Source: Ideonella sp. (lineage in GTDB: Bacteria; Pseudomonadota; Gammaproteobacteria; Burkholderiales; Burkholderiaceae_C). From it: DNA of 64,000 nucleotides. The position numbers were made by a program, and so were the translations under genes. The notes below the pieces were generated by a model. The model was not told where the DNA came from. It was given only the letters and a program-made list of their open reading frames with translations, and did not search any database. Position 1 is the stretch's first letter, and every line of letters starts with the position of its first letter. Location of the stretch: positions 496,001 to 560,000 of the forward strand of contig JABTUY010000003.1 of NCBI GenBank assembly GCA_015075165.1, in the 5' to 3' direction. Below are positions 39,169-46,965 of this stretch, one piece after another.

Positions 39169-41960
39169 GCTGCCCTCCTGGCGCACGTGTCGTTGGCTGC
39201 ACGGCAGCTGACCACGTCAGACCAGGCCGCCCCTGCGATCCTCAGGCCACTCGCGCTCCCGGGTGTCGGGTCAGCCGCCGTCGAAGGAGAGTCATCGGCG
39301 CGGTTGTAGCTGACCACCGGGTCGTACAGCCGATCGAACTCGTTGCCCGGCATGGACGCCACGCTCCACGGCGCACCGCTGCCCGGCGCGTAGTCGTCAT
39401 CGCCGTTGAGGTCGTCGTCACCGGCGCCGCCGACCAGCAGGTCCGACCCGCGCCCGCCCATCAGCACGTCGTGGCCGGCGCTGCCGACGATGGCATCGTC
39501 GCCGTCCTCGCCGCCGAGCCAGTCGCCCTTGACGCCGCTGGGCGTCTGCACGTTGCCTTGCGCGATCGCGCTGTCGATTTCGACCTCGCCGTCGCCGAAG
39601 ATGCGGTCGTCGCCGGGTTCGCCCGCCGGCGGGCTGGTGACGACGATGACGCTGGCTTCGCCCAGCACGATGTCGCTGCCGGCACCGCCTTGCAGGATGT
39701 CGTTGCCGATGTAGCCGAGCACGGTGTCGTCGCCTTGGCCGCCGGCCAGGCTCACGTCGCGCACGTACTCGCCCTCGAGCGGGCCCGCGCCGTCGGGGTC
39801 GTGGAAGGCGGTGAGCCGGTTGGGCTGCGCGTCGCCCGTGTCCACGTAGTTGGGCACGAGCGGGGCGATGCTGTCGTCCAGCGTGATGCCCAGCGCCCCG
39901 GGGCTCCAGTTGCGGATGGTGATGGTGTCGGCGCGGTTCGCGAACTCGATGTAGAGGTCTTTGCGGGTGGGGGTGATCTGCTGGACGGTGTAGGTGACGT
40001 CCTGTGTGGGGGTTTCGTACTTGCCGTTGGGCTGGCGCTTGCCTTGCGGCAGGCCGGCGTCGTAGCCGGGCACGCGCAGGCTGCCCTGGCCGTCGCTGTC
40101 GATGATGACGTCGTCGCCCCAGCCGGCGGTGTTGAAGAAGTAGGTGTCGCTGCCGGCGCCGCCGAGCAGGGTGTCGGCGCCGGTGCTGCCTTCGAGGAAG
40201 TCGTCGTCGGTGCCGCCGAGCAAGGTGTCGTTGCCGCTGCCGCCGTCGAGGGTGTCGGCGCCGGCGTTGCCTTCGAGGTGGTCGGCGCCGGCGAGACCGG
40301 TGATGCTGTCGTTGCCGGCGGCGCCGTAGAGGTGGTCGGCGAAGAGGTTTGGGGTTCCCTGGACCAAGTTCGCTGTGTCGTCCCCGAAGGCGATGAACTG
40401 AGGGCTGGTGACCTGCGACGTTCTGGCATACGCCAGCGTCTGCAGCGGCGGCTGCGTCTCGCCGGCGCGCGGCGTGCCGCCGTAGTACTGGAACTCGTAG
40501 CGCTTGCCCGCGGGGACGGTCGAATCGTAGACCTCCTGCCCGGTGACGATATCGCGCTGGTTCTGCAAACCCACCGCTGCGACCAGCAGCGCGCGGTCTG
40601 CGATCCATTGGTCGCTGAACGTGAGCATGCCGGCATCGCGGTCGGCCTGCGGCATCGACTTGTCGGCTTCCCAGTCGAGGTAGGTCTGGCCCCAGACCGT
40701 GCGCAGCGTCGCATCCAGTGCGCCCTGGTTGCCGTCGGTGGCGGCCAGCACGACCGGGCTCAGCGTGATCAGGCTGGCCAGCGCGGCGAAGTCGTTGCGG
40801 GCTTTGGCGGCGAGGTTGCCGCTGCTGGGGTCGAGGCGGAGCTTGCCGAGCAGCGCGCCGAACGATGGGCTCGCCTGCAGGTCCACCAGGGTCTGGTGCA
40901 AAGCTACGCGCGACTGTGGCTGGGGACCGGTTGTACCGCCGCTGACATCGCCGACTGGGGTCGACACGTAGTCCATGGCGAGAACCCGCCGTACGCCATC
41001 GAGCACCGACTCATACGAGGCGCTCATGTCGTTGCTGCCGGCGCTCACCAAGGATCCGAGCCGGCCAAAGTCCATTGACGGATCCAGCCGTTCCAGCGCG
41101 GCTCCCAACGCCAGCACGCCAGTTAGCTTGTAGATCGGATGACTGCCCAGGAAGCCCGCTGGGCCGTCGGGCTTGTCCTCCTGGTAGAGCCCGATGCGTA
41201 CGCCGTACTGCTGGAAGCCCACAGGATCCCAATCGTTGGTCGTGAAGTTGACGCCATTGACCGCGTAGTAGTTGTTCTGCGCGTTGGCAAATCCGGCCAG
41301 GCTCAGTCCGGTGCCGACTCGTGCCGCGATCTCGGCGAACGCCACGTCGATGTTTCCCGACTGGACGCGCCTGAAGCCGGCGCTGTTGAAGGTGTTGACC
41401 GCCTCGATCGGCCAGCCCGCGCCGAAGATGCGCGAGAAGGCCGTTGCCAGGTAGCCGCCAAGGCTGTGCCCGTTGACCGACTTGATCGCGCCGATGCCGA
41501 CAAGACCTCCGGTGCCCTGCGCCGGCAAACCCGACGCGAAGTGTTGGGAGACGGGCGACCGCACGATCTGGGCAACGGATTGCGATGCTGGCGTCGTTTC
41601 GCGCAGCCACCAGTTCACCATGTCGACCAGTTGATCGGTGGCAAGGCCGCTGACCATCAGGTCGGCGTCGGCGCTGAGGTCCTCGGCCAACTCCTGGGTG
41701 CCACGCATCGAGACGAAGGTCTGGCTCGCGTACGGTGTGCCCGCGTTGCCGCGCCAAATAGTGGCCTCGAATCCCGAAGCGAAGCCGCCGGCTTGTTTGA
41801 TGACTGTGAAGCTCTGACCGATGAAGGTTGCGAGTGATGGGGTCATGCGCAGGGTCAGCCGCTCGGCCAACGCGGGGCCTGTCAACTCGGGTGGCAGTGC
41901 ATCAACGTAGGAAGCGTCGGCAAGCAGTGCGTTGATGAACGCGTCGTTGATCGTCGTCAT
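39165..41960 (-). CDS. E5: truncated lipase-like RTX protein
   Basis: A 931-residue intact frame, the cleanest copy of the shared region. The lipase-like domain has NGHSLGGYLATAF at about residue 160. The anchor KARNDFAALASLITLSPVVL is followed by WIADRALLVAAVGLQNQRD (the same second variable segment as E7), RTX repeats (GGSGNDTLLGGTDDDFLEG), the calcium-binding related domain and GGAGDDDLNGDDDYAPG. It then breaks off after VVSYNRADD into an unrelated tail ending CARRAA. Compared with E7 it lacks about 1,700 C-terminal residues including the secretion signal. ATG 41960 overlaps the I5 stop. Confidence 0.88.
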   Translation of the reverse strand: MTTINDAFINALLADASYVDALPPELTGPALAERLTLRMTPSLATFIGQSFTVIKQAGGFASGFEATIWRGNAGTPYASQTFVSMRGTQELAEDLSADADLMVSGLATDQLVDMVNWWLRETTPASQSVAQIVRSPVSQHFASGLPAQGTGGLVGIGAIKSVNGHSLGGYLATAFSRIFGAGWPIEAVNTFNSAGFRRVQSGNIDVAFAEIAARVGTGLSLAGFANAQNNYYAVNGVNFTTNDWDPVGFQQYGVRIGLYQEDKPDGPAGFLGSHPIYKLTGVLALGAALERLDPSMDFGRLGSLVSAGSNDMSASYESVLDGVRRVLAMDYVSTPVGDVSGGTTGPQPQSRVALHQTLVDLQASPSFGALLGKLRLDPSSGNLAAKARNDFAALASLITLSPVVLAATDGNQGALDATLRTVWGQTYLDWEADKSMPQADRDAGMLTFSDQWIADRALLVAAVGLQNQRDIVTGQEVYDSTVPAGKRYEFQYYGGTPRAGETQPPLQTLAYARTSQVTSPQFIAFGDDTANLVQGTPNLFADHLYGAAGNDSITGLAGADHLEGNAGADTLDGGSGNDTLLGGTDDDFLEGSTGADTLLGGAGSDTYFFNTAGWGDDVIIDSDGQGSLRVPGYDAGLPQGKRQPNGKYETPTQDVTYTVQQITPTRKDLYIEFANRADTITIRNWSPGALGITLDDSIAPLVPNYVDTGDAQPNRLTAFHDPDGAGPLEGEYVRDVSLAGGQGDDTVLGYIGNDILQGGAGSDIVLGEASVIVVTSPPAGEPGDDRIFGDGEVEIDSAIAQGNVQTPSGVKGDWLGGEDGDDAIVGSAGHDVLMGGRGSDLLVGGAGDDDLNGDDDYAPGSGAPWSVASMPGNEFDRLYDPVVSYNRADDSPSTAADPTPGSASGLRIAGAAWSDVVSCRAANDTCARRAA
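39292..40847. repeat. RTX/anchor repeat copy R3 (in E5)
   Basis: Nearly base-for-base copy of R1 (32930-34472) and uninterrupted in frame, so it serves as reference for locating indels in the others. It starts abruptly at TCATCGGCGCGG, the E5 truncation junction. Confidence 0.85.
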
Positions 41961-42490
41961 TTCTTCTCTCCTCTACGGTTCTTGGGTGGTTCGACGTAGT
42001 TGATGCCTAGGGCCTTGAAAGCTTGGGCGCCGGCCGGCGGATCCTTCGGCATGCACGTGTACCGAAAGAGCAACGGAACCTTGCCCGGCGCACCAAGCAG
42101 ATGAACAAGGACTCCTCCGCTGGCTTCCAGCACGTTGTAGCTGAGCACCAGTTCACCCGTGGTTGCGTCGACGTAGCGCATCGGCCGGCGCGTGACCTGG
42201 ACCCAGGTACCCGGTAGCTCAACATGCGGCTGCGCCTCGAAGTACACGGTCCTGCCAACAGCTGAGGCGCGGTCGATCTTGATCTCCGCGTTCTCCCTGC
42301 ACAGTCGCTCGAACTGGGGTTTGGCCAGAATCTCGTCGATCACCGGGAAGGGCATCAAGATGCCAAAGGCGATGAGCCCGACCAAGCCTCTCAGCCAAAT
42401 CCTCTTCGGAAATCGCGCCACGTTGTATGCAAACAGCAGCGAGAACGCGGCCCACGCCAGCACGAGCAGCAATGCAATGAAAGCGATCAC
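41957..42490 (-). CDS. I5: small membrane protein, presumed immunity partner of E5
   Basis: A 177-residue protein. GTG 42490 overlaps the E4 stop (GTGA) and has a strong GGAGGGG ribosome-binding site four bases upstream, which decides the start over upstream codons that fall inside E4. Two hydrophobic segments (IAFIALLLVLAWAAFSLLFAY; GLVGLIAFGILMPFPVI) precede a domain starting FERLCRENAEIKIDRASAVG and ending VPLLFRYTCMPKDPP. The LC and late Cys align with I3, I6 and I7. The stop overlaps the ATG of E5. It is presumed to protect the periplasm or membrane from E5. Confidence 0.78.
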   Translation of the reverse strand: MIAFIALLLVLAWAAFSLLFAYNVARFPKRIWLRGLVGLIAFGILMPFPVIDEILAKPQFERLCRENAEIKIDRASAVGRTVYFEAQPHVELPGTWVQVTRRPMRYVDATTGELVLSYNVLEASGGVLVHLLGAPGKVPLLFRYTCMPKDPPAGAQAFKALGINYVEPPKNRRGEKK

Positions 42491-43302
42491 GCGACCCCTC
42501 CGAGCACCGAGAAACGAGATGGCCCGGTGCGCCATGCAGCCCAACCGGAGCCCCAGGCGCTGCTGAAGTCGTAGGTGTCGAGGCCGGCGCCACCGAGCAG
42601 CAGGTTGGAGATCGCGCTGCCGCTCTCGATGTTGAAGGTGTCGACGGATCCGACCATCTGCCCCAAGCCGGCGGTGACCGACAGACCATCGAGTGCGCGC
42701 GCGTTGAAGACCTTGCCGTTCGGAATGCTCGCATCGACGATGCCGAAGAACTCGAGCAGTTGCGTGCCGATGTTGGTCACATTCACCGAGAGACCGGGCG
42801 CGTTGTACGTATAGGCCGCTCGCACCACCGCATCGTGCTCGGCGGCAAACGCCTGGGCCAGGAAGCCCCCCAGGCTGTGGCCGCTGACGGTCAGTTGTTC
42901 GTTGGCAGCGAGCTTGCCGGCACCGACAAGCCGCTGATAGAACGCCTCCAGCGACTGGTACTGAGCCATGCCCAAGGTCGTGCCCAGCAACGCGACATCG
43001 ATCACATCGACAGCGAAGTCGATGCCCCAGTGGCTGGCTTCGGTGCCGCGGATGCCGAGCACCTTCTCACCGGTTGCGCCGCCGCTGGCATCGACGCGCT
43101 GGAACAGGACCGCCGAGAAGCCGTCGCCGATGTCGGCTTGGTCGAGAACGGACCATTGCTGGTCGAACCTTGCAGCCTGGCTCTCGGCCATGCCGGAAAC
43201 TTGGTATCGCGGACTGTTGGCGCCACTGCCGAGTACCAAGCCTTGCGCGTAGCTTGCGAGCGCAGTCTCGGCGTACGTCAGGTAGTCGTTGATTGTCGGC
43301 AT
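42487..43302 (-). CDS. E4: lipase N-half remnant (copy of E7 N-terminus)
   Basis: A 271-residue frame. Residues 1-233 are nearly identical to E7, including SGHSLGGFLAQAF at about 140. At SAISN it jumps to LLLGGAGLDTYDF, a single RTX-like motif, then a short tail ending FSVLGGVA. The anchor and RTX region are missing and the hydrolase core is probably incomplete, so this is most likely a non-functional leftover of a recombination event. It keeps the one-base spacing to I4 and overlaps the next gene, I5, by four bases, so it still couples translation through the array. Confidence 0.82.
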   Translation of the reverse strand: MPTINDYLTYAETALASYAQGLVLGSGANSPRYQVSGMAESQAARFDQQWSVLDQADIGDGFSAVLFQRVDASGGATGEKVLGIRGTEASHWGIDFAVDVIDVALLGTTLGMAQYQSLEAFYQRLVGAGKLAANEQLTVSGHSLGGFLAQAFAAEHDAVVRAAYTYNAPGLSVNVTNIGTQLLEFFGIVDASIPNGKVFNARALDGLSVTAGLGQMVGSVDTFNIESGSAISNLLLGGAGLDTYDFSSAWGSGWAAWRTGPSRFSVLGGVA

Positions 43303-44556
43303 GTCAGTCTCCTCTCTTGATGAATACGGCGTGAATCAGATCGCGTGGCAAGCCGAGGCGTTCTGGACAGGTGTTCGAGGTGAAGTGCCCCAAGACGATG
43401 AAGTCGCCGCCAGAGCGGCCGTACATGGTTGCCTCACCGAGCACCTTGCCGTCGGAAAGCCGAAGCACCTGCCAGTGATAGCGGGAAAGGCGCCCTTCCC
43501 CTCGCAGAGGCTCGCCTTGCTTCAGCACGGTGGTACTTGCGGACAGTCGATAGCCGCCGACGAGCCGTTGCTCCGGCGAGCGCGTCGCCCAACCCGGGAA
43601 GGGATTGCCCCCCTGGTCGAACATCTCAGGCGGCAGCGTGACCTTCTCGTAGACCTTCACCCCAGCGTCCTTCTTGCAGAGCGCTTCCATCTGGCGATCG
43701 AGATCCCAGCGCTCGCAGCCAGCGAGGAGCCAAGAAATCACCAAGCCGCCGACCACGACACTCAGCCGGCGCATGCATCGCTCCACGCAATGGCAGCAAG
43801 GCCCGCCTGCGGACTTCTCCGCGCCCCGACGGAATCCCGTCGATGGCAGCCGATCACCGACTCAAGCCGCTTGAACTCATCGTTCGGGCGCCTACTTCCG
43901 CGCCAGGACACACGGCTCGACGAATGGCCGTCCTCGTCATCCCAGCCGCCGAGCCAGTCGCCCTTGACACCGCTGGGCGTCTGCACGTTGCCTTGCGCGA
44001 TCGCGCTGTCGATTTCGACCTCGCCGTCGCCGAAGATGCGGTCGTCGCCGGGTTCGCCCGCCGGCGGGCTGGTGACGACGATGACGCTGGCTTCGCCCAG
44101 CACGATGTCGCTGCCGGCACCGCCTTGCAGGATGTCGTTGCCGATGTAGCCGAGCACGGTGTCGTCGCCTTGGCCGCCGGCCAGGCTCACGTCGCGCACG
44201 TACTCGCCCTCGAGCGGGCCCGCGCCGTCGGGGTCGTGGAAGGCGGTGAGCCGGTTGGGCTGCGCGTCGCCCGTGTCCACGTAGTTGGGCACGAGCGGGG
44301 CGATGCTGTCGTCCAGCGTGATGCCCAGCGCCCCGGGGCTCCAGTTGCGGATGGTGATGGTGTCGGCGCGGTTCGCGAACTCGATGTAGAGGTCTTTGCG
44401 GGTGGGGGTGATCTGCTGGACGGTGTAGGTGACGTCCTGTGTGGGGGTTTCGTACTTGCCGTTGGGCTGGCGCTTGCCTTGCGGCAGGCCGGCGTCGTAG
44501 CCGGGCACGCGCAGGCTGCCCTGGCCGTCGCTGTCGATGATGACGTCGTCGCCCCA
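42604..44556. repeat. Duplicated block D2 (E3 tail + I4 + E4)
   Basis: Second copy of D1 (34733-36679), covering the shared RTX segment of E3 (43945-44556, copy R4), the whole I4 gene and E4 up to SAISN. Differences from D1 are concentrated in about 43409-43600 inside the lipoprotein gene. Confidence 0.88.
43304..43774 (-). CDS. I4: lipoprotein allele of I7
   Basis: A 156-residue lipoprotein with the same signal peptide (MRRLSVVVGGLVISWLLAGC), the same first 54 residues and the same last 35 as I7. The central part differs: I4 reads VGGYRLSASTTVLKQGEPLRG where I7 reads LGPSYRITWVITDLKRGDPMRG, and YHWQVLRLSDGKVLGEATMYGR where I7 reads RREVVRLSDGKVLGESVSYSR. The flanking DNA is nearly identical, so the centre was exchanged or diversified by itself. 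Start ATG 43774 as for I7. It precedes E4 by one base, matching the I7-E7 arrangement. Confidence 0.8.
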   Translation of the reverse strand: MRRLSVVVGGLVISWLLAGCERWDLDRQMEALCKKDAGVKVYEKVTLPPEMFDQGGNPFPGWATRSPEQRLVGGYRLSASTTVLKQGEPLRGEGRLSRYHWQVLRLSDGKVLGEATMYGRSGGDFIVLGHFTSNTCPERLGLPRDLIHAVFIKRGD

Positions 44557-46335
44557 CGTGCTGCCGAAGACGTAGGTATCGTCGCCCATTCCACCCAATA
44601 GCAAGTCGGCACCAGGGCCGCCGTCGAGGGTGTCGTTGCCCTGGTTGCCTTCGAGCCAGTCGCCTCCACTGAGGCCGGTAAGGGTATCGTTGCCGGCCAT
44701 GCCATAGAGGTGATCCTCGAGTTGGTTTGCTGACCCGACCACCATGTCGTCGCCGTTGCCGCCGAAGTTCAAGAGTTGGCTCGGCACTTGCCCATGCACC
44801 CCACCCTTGCGTGCGGTGTTCTCGGCGATGACGACTTGTTGCGTACCCTGTGCATCGATCCACCGCAGCTCGAAGGATCGATCCGTCGGCAACATGATGC
44901 TGTATGCCGTACCGGAACCGTTGGCCTTGTTCTGCGCGACGATCGACTCCACGAGGATGGCGCGATCGGCGATCCATTTCGCGGTGAACACGTCCTTGCC
45001 CGCGTCTCGCTCGGCTGGCAACCTCGATCTGTCGGCATCCCAATCAAGATAGGTTTGTCCCCAAACCGAGCGCAGCGCTCCGTCCAGCACGCTCCGGTTG
45101 CCGGTTGTCGCGGTCAGCACGACCGGGCTCAACGTGATCAGACTGGCCAGCGCGCTGAAGTCGTTGCGCGCCTTTGCGCCGAGGTCTGCGCTGCTGGGGT
45201 CGAGGCGGACCTTGCCGGCGATGTCCCGGAAGGGGTTGCTCTCCATGAACGACTTCAGGTTGGCGTGGTACGCCGTCCGCGACATCGGCATCGCGCCGGT
45301 TTCCCAATTGCCGCCGTCGTCACCCGGCGGTGTCGATACTGCCGCGGGGTTCTGAATCACCCGGCGCAACCCGTCGAGCAAGTTCTCGAGAGTCCGCTCG
45401 GCGACTACGAACAGATCGTCGGGTGACGAGCCTTGGGCGATGGCATTCAGCCTCGCCACGTCTACCGTCGGATCGAGCCTCTCGATCGCTCGGAATGCCG
45501 CAAGCGCATCGGTGAGCTTGTACAGGTAGTGATTGCCGATTGCCGGCGTCACATCCTCTTCGTTGTAGATACCGATACGCGTGCCGTACTGCGTGAAGGT
45601 CACCCCATTGGTCGTTACGCTCAGGCCGTTCATGGCGTAGAAGTTGTCCTGCGAAGCACCTGGCAAAGCAACGGTGCTCCCCAGCAACTGTGCAAGCAAG
45701 GTGAGCGGCTGCCCCAACGCTCCGATGGACGCACCGATCGAGAACAGCCCTGCGCCGTTGAACGTACTGCTGTGTGACACCTGGTTCGAGAACACGCTGC
45801 CGAACACGGTGGTCAAGTGTCCACCCAGCGAATGCCCGACAACGCGCACCCGCCCGCCAGCGGCCGCCAAGGCGGCCGCGATTCCTCCGCTCGCGGTGGC
45901 TGTGCCGGGCGATACGAATGGTTGGTCGAGCGGGCCGGCGGCAATCTGCGTGTACGCGGTGTTCGCCGGCTTGGAGATATCGTTCCACCAGTTCACCATC
46001 GCCGCGGTTTGCGAACGCGCCACGCCGGACCCGAACGCTAGGTCAACGTCGGCATACAAGATGTCGGGGTCGGAAACACTACCCTCGGTGCCGCGATGCG
46101 CGACATACAGCTCGCCTGTCGTCTTGTCACGAAACACCGCGCCTTGGTAGTCGCTGGCTGGATCGTCCCTAACGGCGAGGACTTCGAAGCGATCGGCGAT
46201 CTCTTGGGCGAGAGGCGCGGTGAGTCGGCGCGAGGCCAAGGTCAAGAGACTGCTTGAGTCTCCCGGGACAAGCGGTCCCGCGTATACGAGGTCTGCCAAT
46301 GCACACTCGAAGAACGCTCGCTCAATCGTGTTCAT
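43762..46335 (-). CDS. E3: truncated lipase-like RTX protein
   Basis: An 857-residue intact frame. Residues 1-320 are lipase-like with VVGHSLGGHLTTVFG near 165. The anchor KARNDFSALASLITLSPVVL is recognisable but more divergent at DNA level than in the other copies. A private second variable segment follows (WIADRAILVESIVAQNKANG), then one RTX block (GGDWLEGNQGNDTLDGGPGAD) and the shared calcium-binding related domain. It ends after GDWLGG in the same tail as E6 (DDEDGHSSSRVSWRG). No secretion signal is evident. ATG 46335 lies nine bases after the I3 stop. Its 3' end overlaps I4 by 13 bases. Confidence 0.86.
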   Translation of the reverse strand: MNTIERAFFECALADLVYAGPLVPGDSSSLLTLASRRLTAPLAQEIADRFEVLAVRDDPASDYQGAVFRDKTTGELYVAHRGTEGSVSDPDILYADVDLAFGSGVARSQTAAMVNWWNDISKPANTAYTQIAAGPLDQPFVSPGTATASGGIAAALAAAGGRVRVVGHSLGGHLTTVFGSVFSNQVSHSSTFNGAGLFSIGASIGALGQPLTLLAQLLGSTVALPGASQDNFYAMNGLSVTTNGVTFTQYGTRIGIYNEEDVTPAIGNHYLYKLTDALAAFRAIERLDPTVDVARLNAIAQGSSPDDLFVVAERTLENLLDGLRRVIQNPAAVSTPPGDDGGNWETGAMPMSRTAYHANLKSFMESNPFRDIAGKVRLDPSSADLGAKARNDFSALASLITLSPVVLTATTGNRSVLDGALRSVWGQTYLDWDADRSRLPAERDAGKDVFTAKWIADRAILVESIVAQNKANGSGTAYSIMLPTDRSFELRWIDAQGTQQVVIAENTARKGGVHGQVPSQLLNFGGNGDDMVVGSANQLEDHLYGMAGNDTLTGLSGGDWLEGNQGNDTLDGGPGADLLLGGMGDDTYVFGSTWGDDVIIDSDGQGSLRVPGYDAGLPQGKRQPNGKYETPTQDVTYTVQQITPTRKDLYIEFANRADTITIRNWSPGALGITLDDSIAPLVPNYVDTGDAQPNRLTAFHDPDGAGPLEGEYVRDVSLAGGQGDDTVLGYIGNDILQGGAGSDIVLGEASVIVVTSPPAGEPGDDRIFGDGEVEIDSAIAQGNVQTPSGVKGDWLGGWDDEDGHSSSRVSWRGSRRPNDEFKRLESVIGCHRRDSVGARRSPQAGLAAIAWSDACAG

Positions 46336-46344
46336 GTCATTTCC

Positions 46345-46965
46345 CTATCGATGTTGGTAGGTGATCCACAGCTCGTGCGGGTAAGGCGCGGCTTGCTTCA
46401 AGCATGAGTACGGCGCGTGGCTGCCCCAACCGGAAATCCGCTTGATCCAACCGCCGGGTGATCCGAGCCAATAGTCCTCGCGGACCACTTTCCCAGTGGA
46501 GATCTGGACATATGTCGTCACTTCTCTAAGCACCGGAATGGGCCAACTTCGGATGCTCTGGCGCCTCTGGGTCCGTTCGAACTCCCTGGTCCAGGCCTCT
46601 TCGAATCGCCGGCCTTCCTCATATGCAAGCTTGGTGTCGCCCTTGGGGAATGGACTCTTCCCGGCTTCAATCTCGCTTTGAGTCCAGACTCGTCGCCGTC
46701 CTTGCTCATCAAAGAACAAGCCCGATCCGACGGCTACGGGTCCGTAGAACTTCACCGCCGGCATCTCTTCGCACAGGCGCTTGAACTCACGCGCGCCGAG
46801 CCATTCGTCCGCCCATGGCGCAAACAGCCAGAGCCCTGCAAGTGCAACCGCAAGAGTCGAACGGGCGAATCCCGTGCTGATGCGCCGGGCAAGCGTCACG
46901 CGCCAGATCAGGTATCCCAGACCCAACCATAGCGCGGCCGCCACGAGAATGATCAGCGCGCTCAT
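46345..46965 (-). CDS. I3: small membrane protein, presumed immunity partner of E3
   Basis: A 206-residue protein. ATG 46965 overlaps the E2 stop (ATGA). Two hydrophobic segments (SALIILVAAALWLGLGYLIW; STLVVALAGLWLF-like) precede a domain beginning FKRLCEEMPAVKFYGPVAVG and ending WGSHAPYSCLKQAAPYP, again with the LC and late-Cys positions of the family. The extra central segment (FEEAWTREFERTQRRQS) makes it longer than I5. Base composition is low for this genome: 31 G/C of 60 at 46501-46560, against 41 of 60 in a housekeeping line (19861-19920). Confidence 0.78.
   Translation of the reverse strand: MSALIILVAAALWLGLGYLIWRVTLARRISTGFARSTLAVALAGLWLFAPWADEWLGAREFKRLCEEMPAVKFYGPVAVGSGLFFDEQGRRRVWTQSEIEAGKSPFPKGDTKLAYEEGRRFEEAWTREFERTQRRQSIRSWPIPVLREVTTYVQISTGKVVREDYWLGSPGGWIKRISGWGSHAPYSCLKQAAPYPHELWITYQHR

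Noticed and set aside
42487-43302. E4 as a functional short lipase
   Set aside because: It matches only the first 233 residues of E7 and then jumps to an unrelated tail; the hydrolase fold should be incomplete.
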